Shown in pieces: positions 9,561 to 21,179 of a DNA stretch of 64,000 bases (the first letter of the stretch is position 1; each line of letters opens with the position of its first letter). Source of the stretch: Platycnemis pennipes (lineage: Eukaryota; Arthropoda; Insecta; Odonata; Platycnemididae); the NCBI GenBank assembly GCA_933228895.1, contig OW121853.1:74074645-74138644 (forward strand), read 5' to 3'. The position numbers and the translations under genes were made by a program. The notes under the pieces are model-generated. The model did no database searches, had not been told where the DNA came from, and saw only the letters and a program-made list of their open reading frames with translations.

Positions 9561-9984
9561 CACCTAAACTTACTGTCTATGTGATGTGGTCTTGCACATA
9601 CGAGACCTTGCTGGGAAACATAATTCTGCAAATAATACCTGCATCTGCTACCTCTAATGAGTGGATTCCGTACGTTTTAAGCGGGTTTTGTCGGAAACAC
9701 TTCTATTTGATTATGGAAGTATCATCAGAAGGAGTTCTGTAGGAACAAATTAGCATGAAAATTTTATTTTCCGTGCAAGATGACTAAAAAGTATTTCACA
9801 AATAATAGATGGAAAGGTGTACCTGTAAGAAACTAGGTGAACACTTGACTAGTAAAAGTTAGCAAATTTGAGATTTAAAAATATCTAAATACTGATTTCT
9901 TATACCAACTACGTTTATGATTTTTGCGTCCAAAATACTATTTTTTGCAATGCTTTTACCAAACAGCTTCATCGCCACACAAAG
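9561..9984. other. Unannotated stretch
   Basis: AT-rich sequence with no supported feature. Confidence 0.35.
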
Positions 9985-10335
9985 TCTCTCTTCAGATCAG
10001 TCTTCATCTTCTCAAACCTCTCTACATACTAAACTAAAATACTTTATCTTTTTCTTCCCCTTCCCAACTTACTTAGCATTCCTCCTTCGACAGCGGCCCT
10101 CATTATGCTACTGTGCCGAATTTCCTATTCCATCCACCTATTTTTTCACCGCTTACAACCTTCTTTATTCCCCACTATGCTGAACACACCATTATTCGCC
10201 CTCCTTATCATCAATTGCACTTTTCTCTTCTCCTCCATACCCACATGTTTCATGATTCGAATCTTTTCTCGTCTTCTTTCCTTAGGGCCAAAGTCTTGAA
10301 TCTATGCAGATCCATGCACATTATCAAACTTTTGA
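9985..10335 (-). pseudogene. LINE RT C-terminal fragment
   Basis: On the minus strand the frame reads MDLHRFKTLALRKEDEKRF, then ES, a stop, NMWVWRRREKVQ, and RRANNGVFSIVGNKEGCKR. It aligns with the common arthropod LINE pattern of a WTLRKEDEKRLE segment, EMWCWRRM, and RRTNEEVL..VGEER. Stops and indels show an old copy. The pyrimidine-rich plus strand here is just the complement of a purine-rich coding strand. Confidence 0.6.
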
Positions 10336-11235
10336 CTAACATTTTCTCTACATCCCTTATAACATAATATTAATTCACACTTTTACACACATCACAGATT
10401 TTTATTCACGCTCACTAAATCAAGACCCCGCTTTCAATGAATGAACTTTCAAAATTAGGTGCCATCCATCACTGAAAAATAATTATCATCACTCGATGAC
10501 AGTGATTATTCATTGAAACCTGGACCGTGTTTGTGTGAGCATGCAAAAAAATCTGTGGCTTGAGAAAAAGTTTGAATGAGTATTTTGTTACCGGAAATTG
10601 TGAAACACTCTCCAAACTACAATAAGACGTACCAACCGAAATCGACAGCGCGAGAAACTTGTCTAGAGTAGTCCCCCAGAACGCCGGTCCACACACAGCT
10701 GCCAGTACCAAGGATAAGATTTACTATTTCCATTGGGCACTTTTCGCCCAACCACACTAAAGTACCGACCTCACACCCAGCTTGGCTTGGTGGACAACGG
10801 TTTGAAGATGATGAGGAACTCAAGACCACCGTTGCCGGCTGGTTCAATCCCCAGATGGAGAACGTCTTTCCACAGGGGTTGGAGAAGGTAATGCAACATA
10901 ACGAAACGTGCTTATAAGTGAAAGGCGACCGTGCGGACAAGTGAAGTATTTGCATCAAACGACAATCCCGGATGTTTTTTCTAACAAATAATTTTTCAAT
11001 GACCGAACGGCCTTTACTTTTCGAATAAGCCTCGTATCATGCAAACTTCTATCAAAGTTTCCACGGAATAAGTTTCATGTTTACATCCATATTCAAGGTT
11101 CTCATCAGAATTTCTCTCCTGTTGGTAAACGCCTACTTAGCCTAAGTAGGTCTACAAAACCTCCTCATATTCCCCGTACTACTTCTACATTCGTAATGCC
11201 CATTGATCCCTCTTTATATCGCCTCTAGGATATCG
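10336..11235. other. Unannotated stretch
   Basis: Mixed-composition sequence. Two overlapping minus-strand frames (10469-10958) match nothing I know and have no other support as genes. Confidence 0.35.
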
Positions 11236-11995
11236 CCTCAGGATTTCCTGGGTGGCATAGAGGTCCGCGCAACGCACCGTGAAGCCAAAGGTACGTCATT
11301 CGACCCCCGGTCCAGGTGACTTTTTTCCCCGCTCGACTTTCGAACCGATCGCAAATCGTTTTTGCGCCGATTTCTCCCGAAACCCGGTCGGAACGCACTC
11401 CCTCGCCGTGGATGCGAGGGAACGGGAGAGACGGAAATTGACGGTAACACATGCGTTAATACCGATGCGTGATGCTGGGAAAAAAAGAAGGGTACGGAGA
11501 GGAGGGAGGGTATTTGCAGCCAGCCGTCCGACAAGGGGGGAGAGGAAAGGGGGAGGAGAGGAGTGATGTGGAGGGGCTGAAGTGAAAGGGAGGAGTGGGA
11601 GGGGGGGTTGGTGGAGAGGCGGAAGGAGTCGACCGCCCGCCCACCCCGCCCCCTTTAACACACAACGACTTGGGTGGTCCTAGTGCTCAGCAAAAGCAGA
11701 GACGACGGCCTGGGGAGGGAGGGGGCGGGCCTGGGAGGGGGACGGGAAGGGAGAGGAGGAGGAGGGAGTGGAGTGGCGGAGGATAAGAAGAGCGAGAGCC
11801 AGAGAGGAGACGGAGATAATAGAATGGAAGGGGAGAGAGAATGCGAGATAAGGCATGGAAGAGTTTGTGCACGGGTGGATGGAGCGAAAGAGGGAGAACG
11901 ATACCGGACGAGGAAAGGGAGGAGGGCAGAAAAAGGCGGGGAATGAGAAAGCAGAAGGAGGAGATGGACCCCCCTAATAAATATTTTCTTTCCCA
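11236..11995. repeat. GC- and purine-rich island
   Basis: A block dominated by GGA/GAGG runs on the plus strand from about 11460. Many long frames are open on both strands because of the skewed composition, including proline/serine-rich ones. No domain is recognisable, so I read it as low-complexity DNA rather than a gene. The first ~200 bp are CpG-rich and could be a regulatory island. Confidence 0.5.
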
Positions 11996-12779
11996 TTTTT
12001 TCTCCCTTTCTTCACGGTGTCGCAATGTCTGAAATGCGAATGCAAGCAAGCGGACAGATGCGCAAGAAACGACGACGAAAAAAAGAAAGACACGTCCCCT
12101 TAGAAGTGTTCCCGACTGTATTTTTTTCAATGAAGCGTTAGAGCGTATTAAAAGTTATTCCATCCATTCTCGCAGTAATTGTAGGGAAATATACTTATGT
12201 ACTGGCCTTTAATGATGTATGCTTTTCATACAACTTGTTCCTTTTACAAAGCATCACATCTGAATCTACAAAGTCACAAGTGAGAAAATTGACGGAACTG
12301 GAGGAAAAATAATTCTGGTAGCATTATATATTCCGATGAAAAATCCTTGAACTAAACAAAAAAATTTCATCAACCGCAACAAGGAACATGAGATATATCA
12401 TAGTGTCTCAATGTATGGGAATACATGAAGGCATTTATCTACGTGTGTGCGAAGGGAACAACTGCAGGGTAAAACTACAGATGTTAATCAATCAGTGAGG
12501 AATATAAGAAAAGAGAAATAAATTTATATATGAATGAACATAAGGAGAGTATTTGAAACTAGGGATCGACAAACCAGGACCAGGACGATGATCTTTTACC
12601 TCAATTAAAATGTCTGTTCCTTCCAAAAAAAAACAGCGATAAAAATGCAAATTATTTTTTTTTGACAAACTGGAACAAGATTATATTTTAGTGGAAAATG
12701 AAAAGGTAATGGAATAACGTGCTCCAGAACGTTATAGATATGCCTAATGCAAAACATATGTTCTCATGAATGAAAGTTA
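11996..12779. other. Unannotated stretch
   Basis: AT-rich, no supported gene or repeat. Confidence 0.35.
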
Positions 12780-12960
12780 GTTAATGTTGCACCCATTAAA
12801 TAAATATTACATTACTTAATAACTGATGCTAATCACTTGGTTACACTAGCGTTGCGCATGCGTTGTCTACACGTTTCGTAAAAGCCTCTACTAAAACCTC
12901 TACTAGCGCACATACGTAGAGACGATTCAACCCCTGCTACACATCCTCGAGATAGCTGGC
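12780..12960 (+). repeat. CR1-like LINE 3' tail, solo copy
   Basis: Shares attacattacttaataactg..gctaatcacttggttacac and gattcaacccctgctacaca..cctcgaga with the tail at 8097-8312. No RT sequence upstream. Confidence 0.5.
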
Positions 12961-13065
12961 ACAAAAACATTAAGATATAAATTGGAATGCCATGAATTGA
13001 TGCTAAGAAAAGACTGGTAAAAAAAGCATATTTTTTGAGCATATACTGCGTGTCTGTACAGGAGG

Positions 13066-13380
13066 TCGCCGCTTGATCCGCTTTCTCGACACATTGCTGC
13101 AACACAACTATGATATTCAATACAACAAATATATAACAAATTAGAATAATATGAATGTACACTTGCTATAATTCTTTTTAACGGCATCTTATATCGGAGT
13201 TTACAGTGAAATAACGTTTCTCACATGCAATTGGGCTATCAGAAAACACCTACGAAAACCTACGAAGTATTTAAGCATATTTACAAATTCTATACATAAG
13301 GCGCCCATGATGGTGATTCGTTTTCCGTCGTTCCGCTTTTCGTCGCGATTTTGCGGAACCCAAAAAGACGAAAAAGCGGG
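13066..13380. repeat. Dispersed repeat shared with 22106-22420, copy 1
   Basis: Blocks in the same order in both copies: cgcttgatccgct, tctcgacacattg, gatattcaata..atatata, cagtgaaataa, aaattctatac and cgttttccgtcg. The copies are strongly diverged. Nature unknown. Confidence 0.5.
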
Positions 13381-13439
13381 GATACCCGGGGACCCGGGGA
13401 TATGACCCGGGGAAAGAGGATGAAAAAAGGTTGGCATTT

Positions 13440-13600
13440 TTTTTTTAATGTTGGTGCGGAAGGGAGTAATGAAGGCGCGACGAACGGGTTGGAGGGTAAG
13501 TGATGAAGTGTTGAACATGATGTAGGTGGGAAGAAATTTGTTCCTGAAAATTAGTACGAGCAGCTGACTAGATGGATGGTACATACAAGCGATTCGCGGC
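13440..13600 (+). pseudogene. Possible LINE RT C-terminal fragment
   Basis: Reads RKGVMKARRTGW and SDEVLNMM with interruptions, similar to the EEVLNM(V)GDE part of the copy at 34790-35290. Short and broken, so low confidence. Confidence 0.3.
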
Positions 13601-13696
13601 TATTGAACAACGAAGACTAAACGAGAGTGGAATTCTGGGCAGGAAAGAAAGAGGGTTGGAAAGAAATAACATTTTAGATAAGAGAAGAGAAATAGG

Positions 13697-14180
13697 AAAC
13701 GTGCTGATCCTAAGAAAGGAATGCTATGTAGAAATGTTACTATTTAGAATATCCCAAGAGCTGAAGGAACATACCACAAAAACCTTCCAGAACAATTTGA
13801 GAGCAAGTGTTTATAAAGAAACGTGCTGATCCGAAGATAGGAATGCTATGTAGAAATGTTACTATTTAGAATATCCCAACACAGATAGAATATCCCAACA
13901 TTTTAGATAAGAGGAGAGAAATAGGAAACGTGCTGATCCGAAGAAAGGAATGCTATGTAGAAATGTTACTATTTAGAATATCCCAAGAGCTGAAGGCACA
14001 TACCTACCACAAAAACCTTCCAGAACAATTTGAGAGCAAGTGTTTATAAAGAAACGTGCTGATCCGAAGAAAGGAATGCTATGTAGAAATGTTACTATTT
14101 AGAATATCCCAAGAGCTGAAGGCACATACCACAAAGCCTTCCCGAATAATTTGAGAGCAAGTGTTTATAAAGAGCCTGAT
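13697..14180 (+). repeat. Tandem array, four units of ~105-126 bp
   Basis: Units begin aaacgtgctgatcc at 13698, 13819, 13926 and 14052. They share gaaaggaatgctatgtagaa, tgttactatttagaatatcc, and a ccttccagaacaatttgagagc segment. The second unit lacks the 3' half and carries an extra atagaatatcccaaca piece, showing unequal exchange or slippage. Identity between units is high. No ORF spans it convincingly. Confidence 0.9.
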
Positions 14181-14335
14181 CCATTAATTAGCCGCATACT
14201 TCACTGGAAATTCGTAAGTATTTACATGCCCCAAGTAATTTACGATAAAAATAGGATAGTTGAATACAAGAAAATAGCGAATCCTAATTTTTCTTGGCTA
14301 CATTTTATGAAAATATACGATCACCCTAAGTGTTC

Positions 14336-14412
14336 GTAACAAATTTTATTTATTGATGACCGGTTCCGTCGTTAATGCAGCATCATGCGTTGTTCACAAT
14401 TCTCAACCGGTG
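14336..14412. repeat. Inverted repeat with GAAACCGGTC motif
   Basis: aattttatttattgatgacc..ggttccgtcg at the left is mirrored by accggtgaaaccggtcggaaacgaataaaatt at the right. The outer arms pair as aattttatt/aataaaatt, and the accggt core is repeated. It resembles the ends of the repeats at 18341-19517. Confidence 0.5.
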
Positions 14413-14904
14413 AAACCGGTCGGAAACGAATAAAATTAGTCGCGAACATTCACAAGGTTTTTCTGATCCAGTGAAATTGTTGACTATGAAGGTGTGGCAC
14501 GGGTATGAATATAACGGATAAGAAATACAGAGGCGTGTCCCGTTATATTTTTGTGCCGAGGTTAGATGAAATTCGGATCCACGAAAGATAGCGTGAGAGA
14601 AAAAAATGATTGCAGAACGTGGAAATCTTAAGAGTAAATATAGCCGAAATATTTAAAAGAATAAGTGTTGTTAGCAACCTCAGTATTTAAGTAGTTTGAG
14701 TGCATCAGAGTCGATTGAAGTGTGCGATGATAAAGGCCGTTTTACGCAAGGGTTGGGCAGGTTGATGCATGGAAATAAGTGAAGTGGAAGTAACAATGGT
14801 GTAAAGGAGCGAATTGCACGGATAGCCTCCCACACGCGCGAATACGTTCCAAACTTACTAACGCCGAAATGCTTTGGGAAATATGTATTAATTAATTCAT
14901 CTAC
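14413..14904. other. Unannotated stretch
   Basis: No supported feature. Confidence 0.35.
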
Positions 14905-15075
14905 TCCTAAATGATACCCTGCGAGACACCTCTAGGGTGTGGGGGAGGGGGTGAATCATGCAATACATTAATAATTGATGTATTTGTAGGCATACCTTAG
15001 AAATAAAAAATTATTACATTACTTAGCATGTGCTAACAATTTAGTAAGTTTGATAGCAAACATTTCACGCCCCTC
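14905..15075 (-). repeat. CR1-like LINE 3' tail, solo copy
   Basis: The complement reads gctaagtaatgtaataat..gtattgcatgattcaccccc, then a gtgtctcgcagggtatca hairpin region and a gtagatg end, in the same order as 8097-8312. Confidence 0.55.
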
Positions 15076-16135
15076 ATAAATGTACATCTAACATTTTCCA
15101 TGAAGTATTAGAAACATATCTCTCAGTTGCATATAAGTAGTTTATGCAAGGACTAGAATTTTTGTATACGTGTTTGAGAGTAAGATTGAATTTGAATGCA
15201 GTAGGTTAAGTGAGGACACGTTCCCTCAACTATCAACAAGTCATTATTTCCTGAAATGTATTTACACACTTAAGAAAATAAAAGACGATATAATAGTGTT
15301 TAAAAAAATTCAATTTCACGTACCGTAAAATTATTCCTCGGGCTCACTTTATGGGTTTCAGGACGAGAAGCGAAGGCATATGACCTAGGTGAAGAAAAAA
15401 ATAAGATGAGCCTACCAAAATGAATATTGACTTAGGTATTATGGTAACGACAAAAATGAAGCAATGATCACAGTACATATAGAAAAGCATTTTCTGTTCC
15501 GCAAACAATTCAAGCATGGTTTTTATAAGTAGCATTAATGCTAAAGTTTACATACATTTCCTGAGAAGCAGAAGGGAAAAATACATTCTTTTCTCTTCCA
15601 TTTCAGTCTCCTCGTTTGATCGAGGAGCGGGTGTGGAAAAGGTGAATTGTACAATTAGGGTTTCAGGTGCTCCAAAGGCTAAGGATCTAACGCACGACCC
15701 AGGCAAACCTTTTAAACTTATATAATAATGACCCAAACACAACATTTTAACTAGAATCTGACTTTTTTTCTTGGGCTGCACAAATGTCCCATTGATTTCA
15801 GCGGTAACTGTTATTTCCTAGTGAAGTTGCTGGCACCTCGACAAATATTAACATTGACAGATGTTCAATTGCATCTCGTAACGATTAAAGAGTCCAAATA
15901 GATATTGGCTCGCAGTGAAATGGACAAATTGCAGCATGAACCGTTCGGAAACACATCGTGCATTAAAATCAGCAGGAGTACGAATGAGGGTTACTCTACG
16001 GTGCTAAATTGTTGATAAATTCGATCCGCTGATAATTTAATTCGTTGCAATTAGTGATGGTGGCCTTGAACTATGAACATCATTGCGTCATTAAAGTAGT
16101 TGGGTTTCATGAAAGTGAATGAAGGAGGATGGGCC
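15076..16135. other. Unannotated stretch
   Basis: About 1 kb of AT-rich sequence. Frames at 15344-15781 are short and match no family I know. No gene called. Confidence 0.35.
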
Positions 16136-16335
16136 TCTTGAATAAGGGGCCAAGGAATCCACTGTTTAACGTCCCATCCGACGGACGGAGTGTTGAACTT
16201 GAAATATCCTCCACAGAGAATGCAAGCGTGGACGCCCAGCCCAAAATAAAATCTCTAAACTCACGAAATTCGATCCCGGGGCTTATAAAACGAGAGGCCG
16301 TAAACCAGTTCCCCGGATTCTCAGTTAACAACGTT
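16136..16335 (-). mobile_element. SINE family A, copy 4
   Basis: The complement carries gtccgtcggatgggacgtta then a cagtggattccttggcc segment. The opposite end shows a box-B-like ccccgggatcgaatttcgtg. Orientation is minus. Body and head are both present but diverged. Confidence 0.65.
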
Positions 16336-18340
16336 GTACTTGCATTATTGCTATCGGTGCGCTACCGGGTAAGGTGGAAACCGGATTAGATGGAAATAAA
16401 AAGCATTGCAAGCAAGCTAACTGTCACATAATTATCCTATTTACTTCTGCACACCTGTCGGTCATCAATCCACCCAATGTTTGTTATTTTCCTCTTTCTA
16501 CTCAGATTATCTCAGGGAATTAGTGCTAGAAATAAGGAAAAAAATAATAAATATTAATAATCAATAAAAGTAGGGTGCAAACTTAAAAAAAATTCTTTAT
16601 ATACTCGTCTATATTTATTTATCTTTTCGTTAACACTCCTATTTTATGTTTGTAAACGATTTATTTCGTAAACGAATGATTGTGCAATTTTAATTGAGTT
16701 ACCTACTTTTGATTTCACAAATTTCAATAAAAATGTTTTTTTTTCCAAAAAGGTACAAATGGGTGATGATGAACCGAATTTTAAGCGTGGTGGTAAAATA
16801 TCTGAGATCTGTTTTTCAAAGACGTTAATAAAACTAACGCGATTTTCATCCGCTTTCTTCCATAGATTGCCCACTAATCCTCCTTAGCCCTGCTGGTGAA
16901 CAGATCATTTCATATCCTGTCCGCAACCGAATGCCGCGATTGGTAATTACAGGAGTCCTGCAGCCGCCGCACCCCCGTTCGTTATGTCGCATCATTCTTC
17001 CCTCAACGTCCTGCTAATGGCGCACCGTGCACACTCCATCACCTTTCCCTGTCGCCGTCTTAGGCAGCGGCGGCGGCGGCGGCTTTGGGTGCGTCCGCGC
17101 TAAGAGAGCAATTAGAGGATCAGTCGAGGGGACGAGCGTTGCTCAAACGCTCTCCTCGCAGAAGACAGGTTCACATATTTCATTCAAGGTGGCCGAAGAA
17201 GTTTTCGCGGATCGCTGAGTGAAGTATTACGATTTTCCTAGCACCTAGTGACAACTAGGTCGACGAGCATAATGGGGTCGTTTACCATATTTTTTTAATT
17301 GCCGAATATGATAGAGTTTGTAAAATAAAAAGACCCGTAATTTTCCGTTTTTTGATCCGTCAATTATTTCTCGAGTTATAGGCGTCGAAAAACTAATGTT
17401 TTTAACCCTTTCGGAAAAGTGGGTGTGGTGCAACCTCTGACTTATAACGACTTCGTCCAATCACAACTGAGCCCGCGAAGCTACTTTGCCTTATCGCAAA
17501 AGAGGGGACACAGCTGACTCTGCCAATCGGAGCAGTTACGACAGCATCTGTGCGAGCAGACTTTCCGAGAATCCCCCTCTACTCCCTCCCCTTCCCATAA
17601 GAGCAGTCAAGGACGGGAGTAAAGTGAACTCAATGTTATCACAGCAGCATTTTCGGTGGGCGTCACCTTTTGCTTATTTTAATTTTTGATTTATGAGTGA
17701 ATGGTTGTGGTTAGAAGATTAATTTTTTCACTAAATTTCTTTTTTCGTTTCCATCTAACAATTTCGTGCACAAAATTGCGATTTCGGTCCGAGTAAACGC
17801 TCTGGAATCGCATTCATTTCCAGAAACGTGAATTCCAGTTGGCGTCAGTGAAAAATCGTTTTATTCGCTATGGATACCACCCAATATTCAGATTTAGTTT
17901 AAAGATCAGTCTAATAATTTGTAAATCCACACTAAAAAGGGCAAAAACTCTCATTGAAAATACATAAATTCTTTACGGCACTGAGGTGTCGTAAAGGCAC
18001 CTCAGTGCCGAAGAGAGGCTCTTTTCTAGAAGGTTAAAGAAGATGGAAAGGCTAAAGGAAAGGAAAGAAGGCTAAGGAAGATGGAGGAAAAGAGAACAAG
18101 GTGAACTCTCCCGACAACTTTAGAAAGATGATGGAAAACTTTCTCAGCCATACCTTGAAACACGATGGCCTGATCAAGACGATCGTTGAGGGAAAAGTGA
18201 ATCGGAATAATGGAAAAGAGAGACTTTTCATGAAATATTTAGCGTGTGCAGTGAAGGATGTGAAGGAGAATAATCATGTGAGTATGAATAAAATAAATCT
18301 AAAAGCGTAGCTTTCAGTTTGTGGAAGGACGTCATAATTA
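16336..18340. other. Unannotated stretch with a CGG-rich patch and a hairpin
   Basis: No gene called over about 2 kb. At 17064-17083 there is a (CGG)n run inside a GC-richer patch (16920-17210). At 17978-18012 a perfect 13-bp stem (cggcactgaggtg / cacctcagtgccg) encloses a 9-base loop. The frame at 18101-18310 is plain and unrecognised. Confidence 0.4.
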
Positions 18341-19517
18341 AAATAAGTTAAAACTCTGTTATATCCATAGTTTATTATGACAGTCACTTCCGGTTTCGGC
18401 TGCCAAATCATCATCAGGTATGTGAAACTCAGAAATTGTACAACATGTTTATATTGGGTGTAAGGGATCATGAAATATTTACGGAGAGGGGAGGACGCAT
18501 TGGGAGGGTAAGCCTTGGAACAGCGGGAGGTATGCCTTCAGGGAAAGCATAACCTCATCAATTAAATCATGTTGCCTAACCCATCCCCCTTATTACGAAT
18601 TACCCTGCTCCCCCACTAGCCCCGTGACCACTCCCCTCCCTGCTATTACTATGGAGCTAAATCAACAACTTCAGAGGTTACAAAACTCTGGAATAGCATT
18701 GATATTCAATATTCCTTTAGATAAACCGTATTATGATACACCCAGGTGGGTATACAGGAGAGCGACAAGAACATCATTTAAATGTGTAAAAGCTGAATAA
18801 AATAATGTCCTAGTTATTTGTTTGACAAAATTATCTTTAATGCTAACAAGTATAAACGATTAACACGTAATTTCTACGCATTATTAATCCTGAATTTCTG
18901 TGCCAATGTGTTTGATAGATCTTTTCAAGTTACGTCTTGTAGGGCGTGGAACTCTTTACCTGATGGAATAAGGTCTGCAATAAACATTTATATGTTTAAG
19001 AAGCGGTTACATTCCTATCTTATACAATGTAAATAAAATAATCAATGTAAAATGTCACGCTCAATCAATTTACAGCTGATATCTTTCTTTTTGTTATTAG
19101 TTTCTGTTAAAATATTATTGTTGTTTAATTGTTTATTTTGTATAAATTATCGTTCAAAGAAATGTTCATCGATTAAAAAATTAAGACCTTGTGTTAATTG
19201 TTGAGTCGATGTTTAGACAACAACTCAATTGTAAAATTAATGTCACTAATGAGACTAAATTATTACCAATTTTTATCTGTAAATGTTCCAAGGGAAACAA
19301 TGTCCACGAACAAATAAATATAGTTATCTATCCATCTATTTATCTATCCATCTATATTCCCCTCCCCTACTAGTAAAAAATTTCCCATGACTCCCTACAC
19401 CCTATATAAACATGCTGTACAATTTTTGAATTTTACATACCTTATGATGGCTTGACAGCTGAAACCGGTTGTCAGCCTTTTAATGAACTGAGGAAGCCAG
19501 AAAGTTTTAACTTATTT
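18341..19517. mobile_element. 1.2-kb element with ~150-bp inverted arms around a LINE fragment
   Basis: The left arm (18341-~18485) and right arm (~19368-19517) are inverted copies. They begin AAATAAGTTAAAACT and share ccggtttcggctg / cagctgaaaccgg, a ggtatgt segment, attgtacaacatgtttatat, and gtgtaaggg. Between them lies a LINE C-terminal relic. Read outward, each arm carries a CTGATGA-like box, a small stem and GAAACCGG. This could be a Penelope-like element with inverted terminal copies or a foldback element that trapped a LINE piece. Confidence 0.6.
18651..19036 (+). pseudogene. LINE RT C-terminal fragment, frameshifted
   Basis: First frame: ELNQQLQRLQNSGIALIFNI to a stop at about 18797. 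Second frame from 18818 ends FDRSFQVTSCRAWNSLPDGI then R..INIYMFKKRLHSYLIQ. The pattern LQRLQN...FNIP followed by R.F.V...R.WNSLP..IR....FK..L...L is the classic C-terminus of CR1/L2-type LINE ORF2. It sits between the inverted arms of the 18341-19517 element. Confidence 0.75.
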
Positions 19518-19535
19518 CAATTGAGTAAAAAGAGG

Positions 19536-19615
19536 TTACCTGATAGGAGAATCGAGTGGAGAGCTGCGTCAAACTAAGTGTATTGTGAACCCATGATGAT
19601 CATGACTGAGCCTAT
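19536..19615 (+). mobile_element. 3' end of a LINE
   Basis: The frame KRLPDRRIEWRAASN ends in a stop (TAA). It is followed by cccatgatgatcatgac, the same ending and tail as at 46-135 and 43129-43215. It abuts the right arm of the preceding element. Confidence 0.6.
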
Positions 19616-19694
19616 TTAACTGGAAGAAATATAAATAATTGAGATTGCAAGTGGAAGTGCATTTAAAGCAAATTGAAGGACCGCGAGAACCTTA

Positions 19695-19842
19695 ACGGCG
19701 TTACCCACTGAAATTGCACATAGCAGAAGTTCCACAGAGAAAAAAATCAGTCGCCTTGACCGCGATTCGAACCCGGATCCACTGGTTTACGGCCCGGAGC
19801 TTTAACCAGTTGAGCTACCGAGTACCGAGCTACTAGATAGAC
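19695..19842 (-). mobile_element. tRNA-derived SINE, family B, copy 1
   Basis: On the minus strand: box A ggtagctcaactggttaaag, box B ggatccgggttcgaatcgcgg, then a tttttctctgtggaacttctgc body. The tRNA-like head is well preserved. Confidence 0.7.
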
Positions 19843-19964
19843 TACTGTGGAAGATTAGTGGCCTTAAAGGTACTAGATGTTCTTGAACCGCTAACCATAT
19901 TAATTATAGAAATAAATGTAGTTAATATGTTTATCAGTTCTCTAATATTCCACAGAGAAAGATG

Positions 19965-20312
19965 ACGCCTCAGTAGCTTAACTGGTTAAAGCACCTGGGC
20001 CTCGATCATGTATCTTCATAACGCGTGCGCTAGCGTTATCGTTATTTATCGATTAAACTTATCTCAGAGAGAACGTGATATCCATTCTTAATTTTTCCTA
20101 CAGAACTTCAAATCGTTTATTACAATCAGGGGAGCGAATTTTATAGACGATTATTGTTAACCCTACGCTACTCTAGGGGTAAGTGTTAACGATAAAGATT
20201 GCGATAATGCGAAAGATAGATCCGTATATCCACACCTGGCTGGAAATCAGGGGATCCGGGTTCGAATCTAAGGCGAATGATTTTTTCTCTGTGGAACTTC
20301 TGCTGTTGTGCA
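19965..20312 (+). mobile_element. SINE family B, copy 2, split by an insertion
   Basis: Head gcctcagtagcttaactggt..taaagcacctgg is separated by 234 bp from ctggaaatcaggggatccgg..gttcgaatc and the body tttttctctgtggaacttct. It lies opposite copy 1 in inverted orientation, about 120 bp away. Confidence 0.75.
19999..20232. mobile_element. 234-bp insertion (hAT-like MITE) inside SINE B
   Basis: The SINE sequence cacctgg is duplicated on both sides (19992-19998 and 20233-20239); one further base is similar, so the duplication is 7-8 bp. The ends are loosely inverted: gatcatgtatcttcataacg at left against the complement gatctatctttcgcattatc at right. Removing it leaves a continuous tRNA-like head. 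Confidence 0.6.
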
Positions 20313-21179
20313 TTTAAAGATTTACAAGCCATGCTGAATTACATCCTCTGGCAAAAACTTTGAAGAACCTTTTCTCCGATAAAATCCGCGCCCGTGACTC
20401 GCCGCGTGTAACAAAGGTGGACGGATCAGTAGCGACGGGAGGGCAAAGCCAGTGGGTTTGGAGGGGGTGTGAGGGAGAAAGAGAAAAATGCGGTGAGAAG
20501 TGTATAAGGAAAGGTAAACAGAGAGAAAAAAACCGGCGGAAGGAGGCACGAGAAAGGTTACGTCGGGGTGGGGGAGAGAGGTTGGGTAGGGTTTATGGGG
20601 AGAGGGTGTGAGGAGGGGGTGGGGGGTGGGAAGAGACTAAGGTTTCAAGAGCCCCCTGGGCGCCTCTGGAGCATTTCCATCAACTTTCCGGTTAAACTGC
20701 GATCAAGAAGTCATACAACTTGAATCACATTACGTACAACGGGGACCTACCGCATAGTTTCTTCCCAGGCGGAAGTTTACACGGAGTTTTCGTGTGCGTG
20801 CGTCCGCCACTGGGAGTGTGTTTGTGTGCGTGTGTATGTATGGGTATGTGTGTTGATGGAGAGAGAGAGGAGGGATGGAGGGGGAGAGAGGAGGCGTTCG
20901 GAACAGGAGAGAGGGGCCCTTGTGTGTGTGTTTGTGTGTGTACGCATGTGCCACCAACTCGGCGTGAATGTAAATAAGGATAGTGTTTATTTACACGGGG
21001 AACCCCCAACTAAAAATTATATTCAAATTATTTCGAAGCGGACATTTTGAAAGGGGAGAGCGAGTCCAAATAAAAGTTTACAAGCAACGGGAGATCGAAA
21101 TAGCCAATGAAAACTTGCCGGTTTTAAGGAGGTCACCACGCGGCTTCGTAGATAGTGCAGTAAAACAAGTGAGGGATCA
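20313..21179. repeat. G-rich and (GT)n low-complexity stretch
   Basis: Plus strand is GGA/GGGG-rich at 20400-20640. A (TG)n-like run occupies about 20785-20850 and 20920-20947. Long frames on both strands follow from this composition. No gene called. Confidence 0.5.

Noticed and set aside
11238..12130. Several proline/serine-rich frames as genes
   Set aside because: They come from GGA/CCT low-complexity sequence; all frames are open at once.
18012..18036. Histone pre-mRNA 3' stem-loop (gaggctcttttctagaagg)
   Set aside because: The loop sequence and stem do not fit the invariant histone pattern and no histone gene is nearby.
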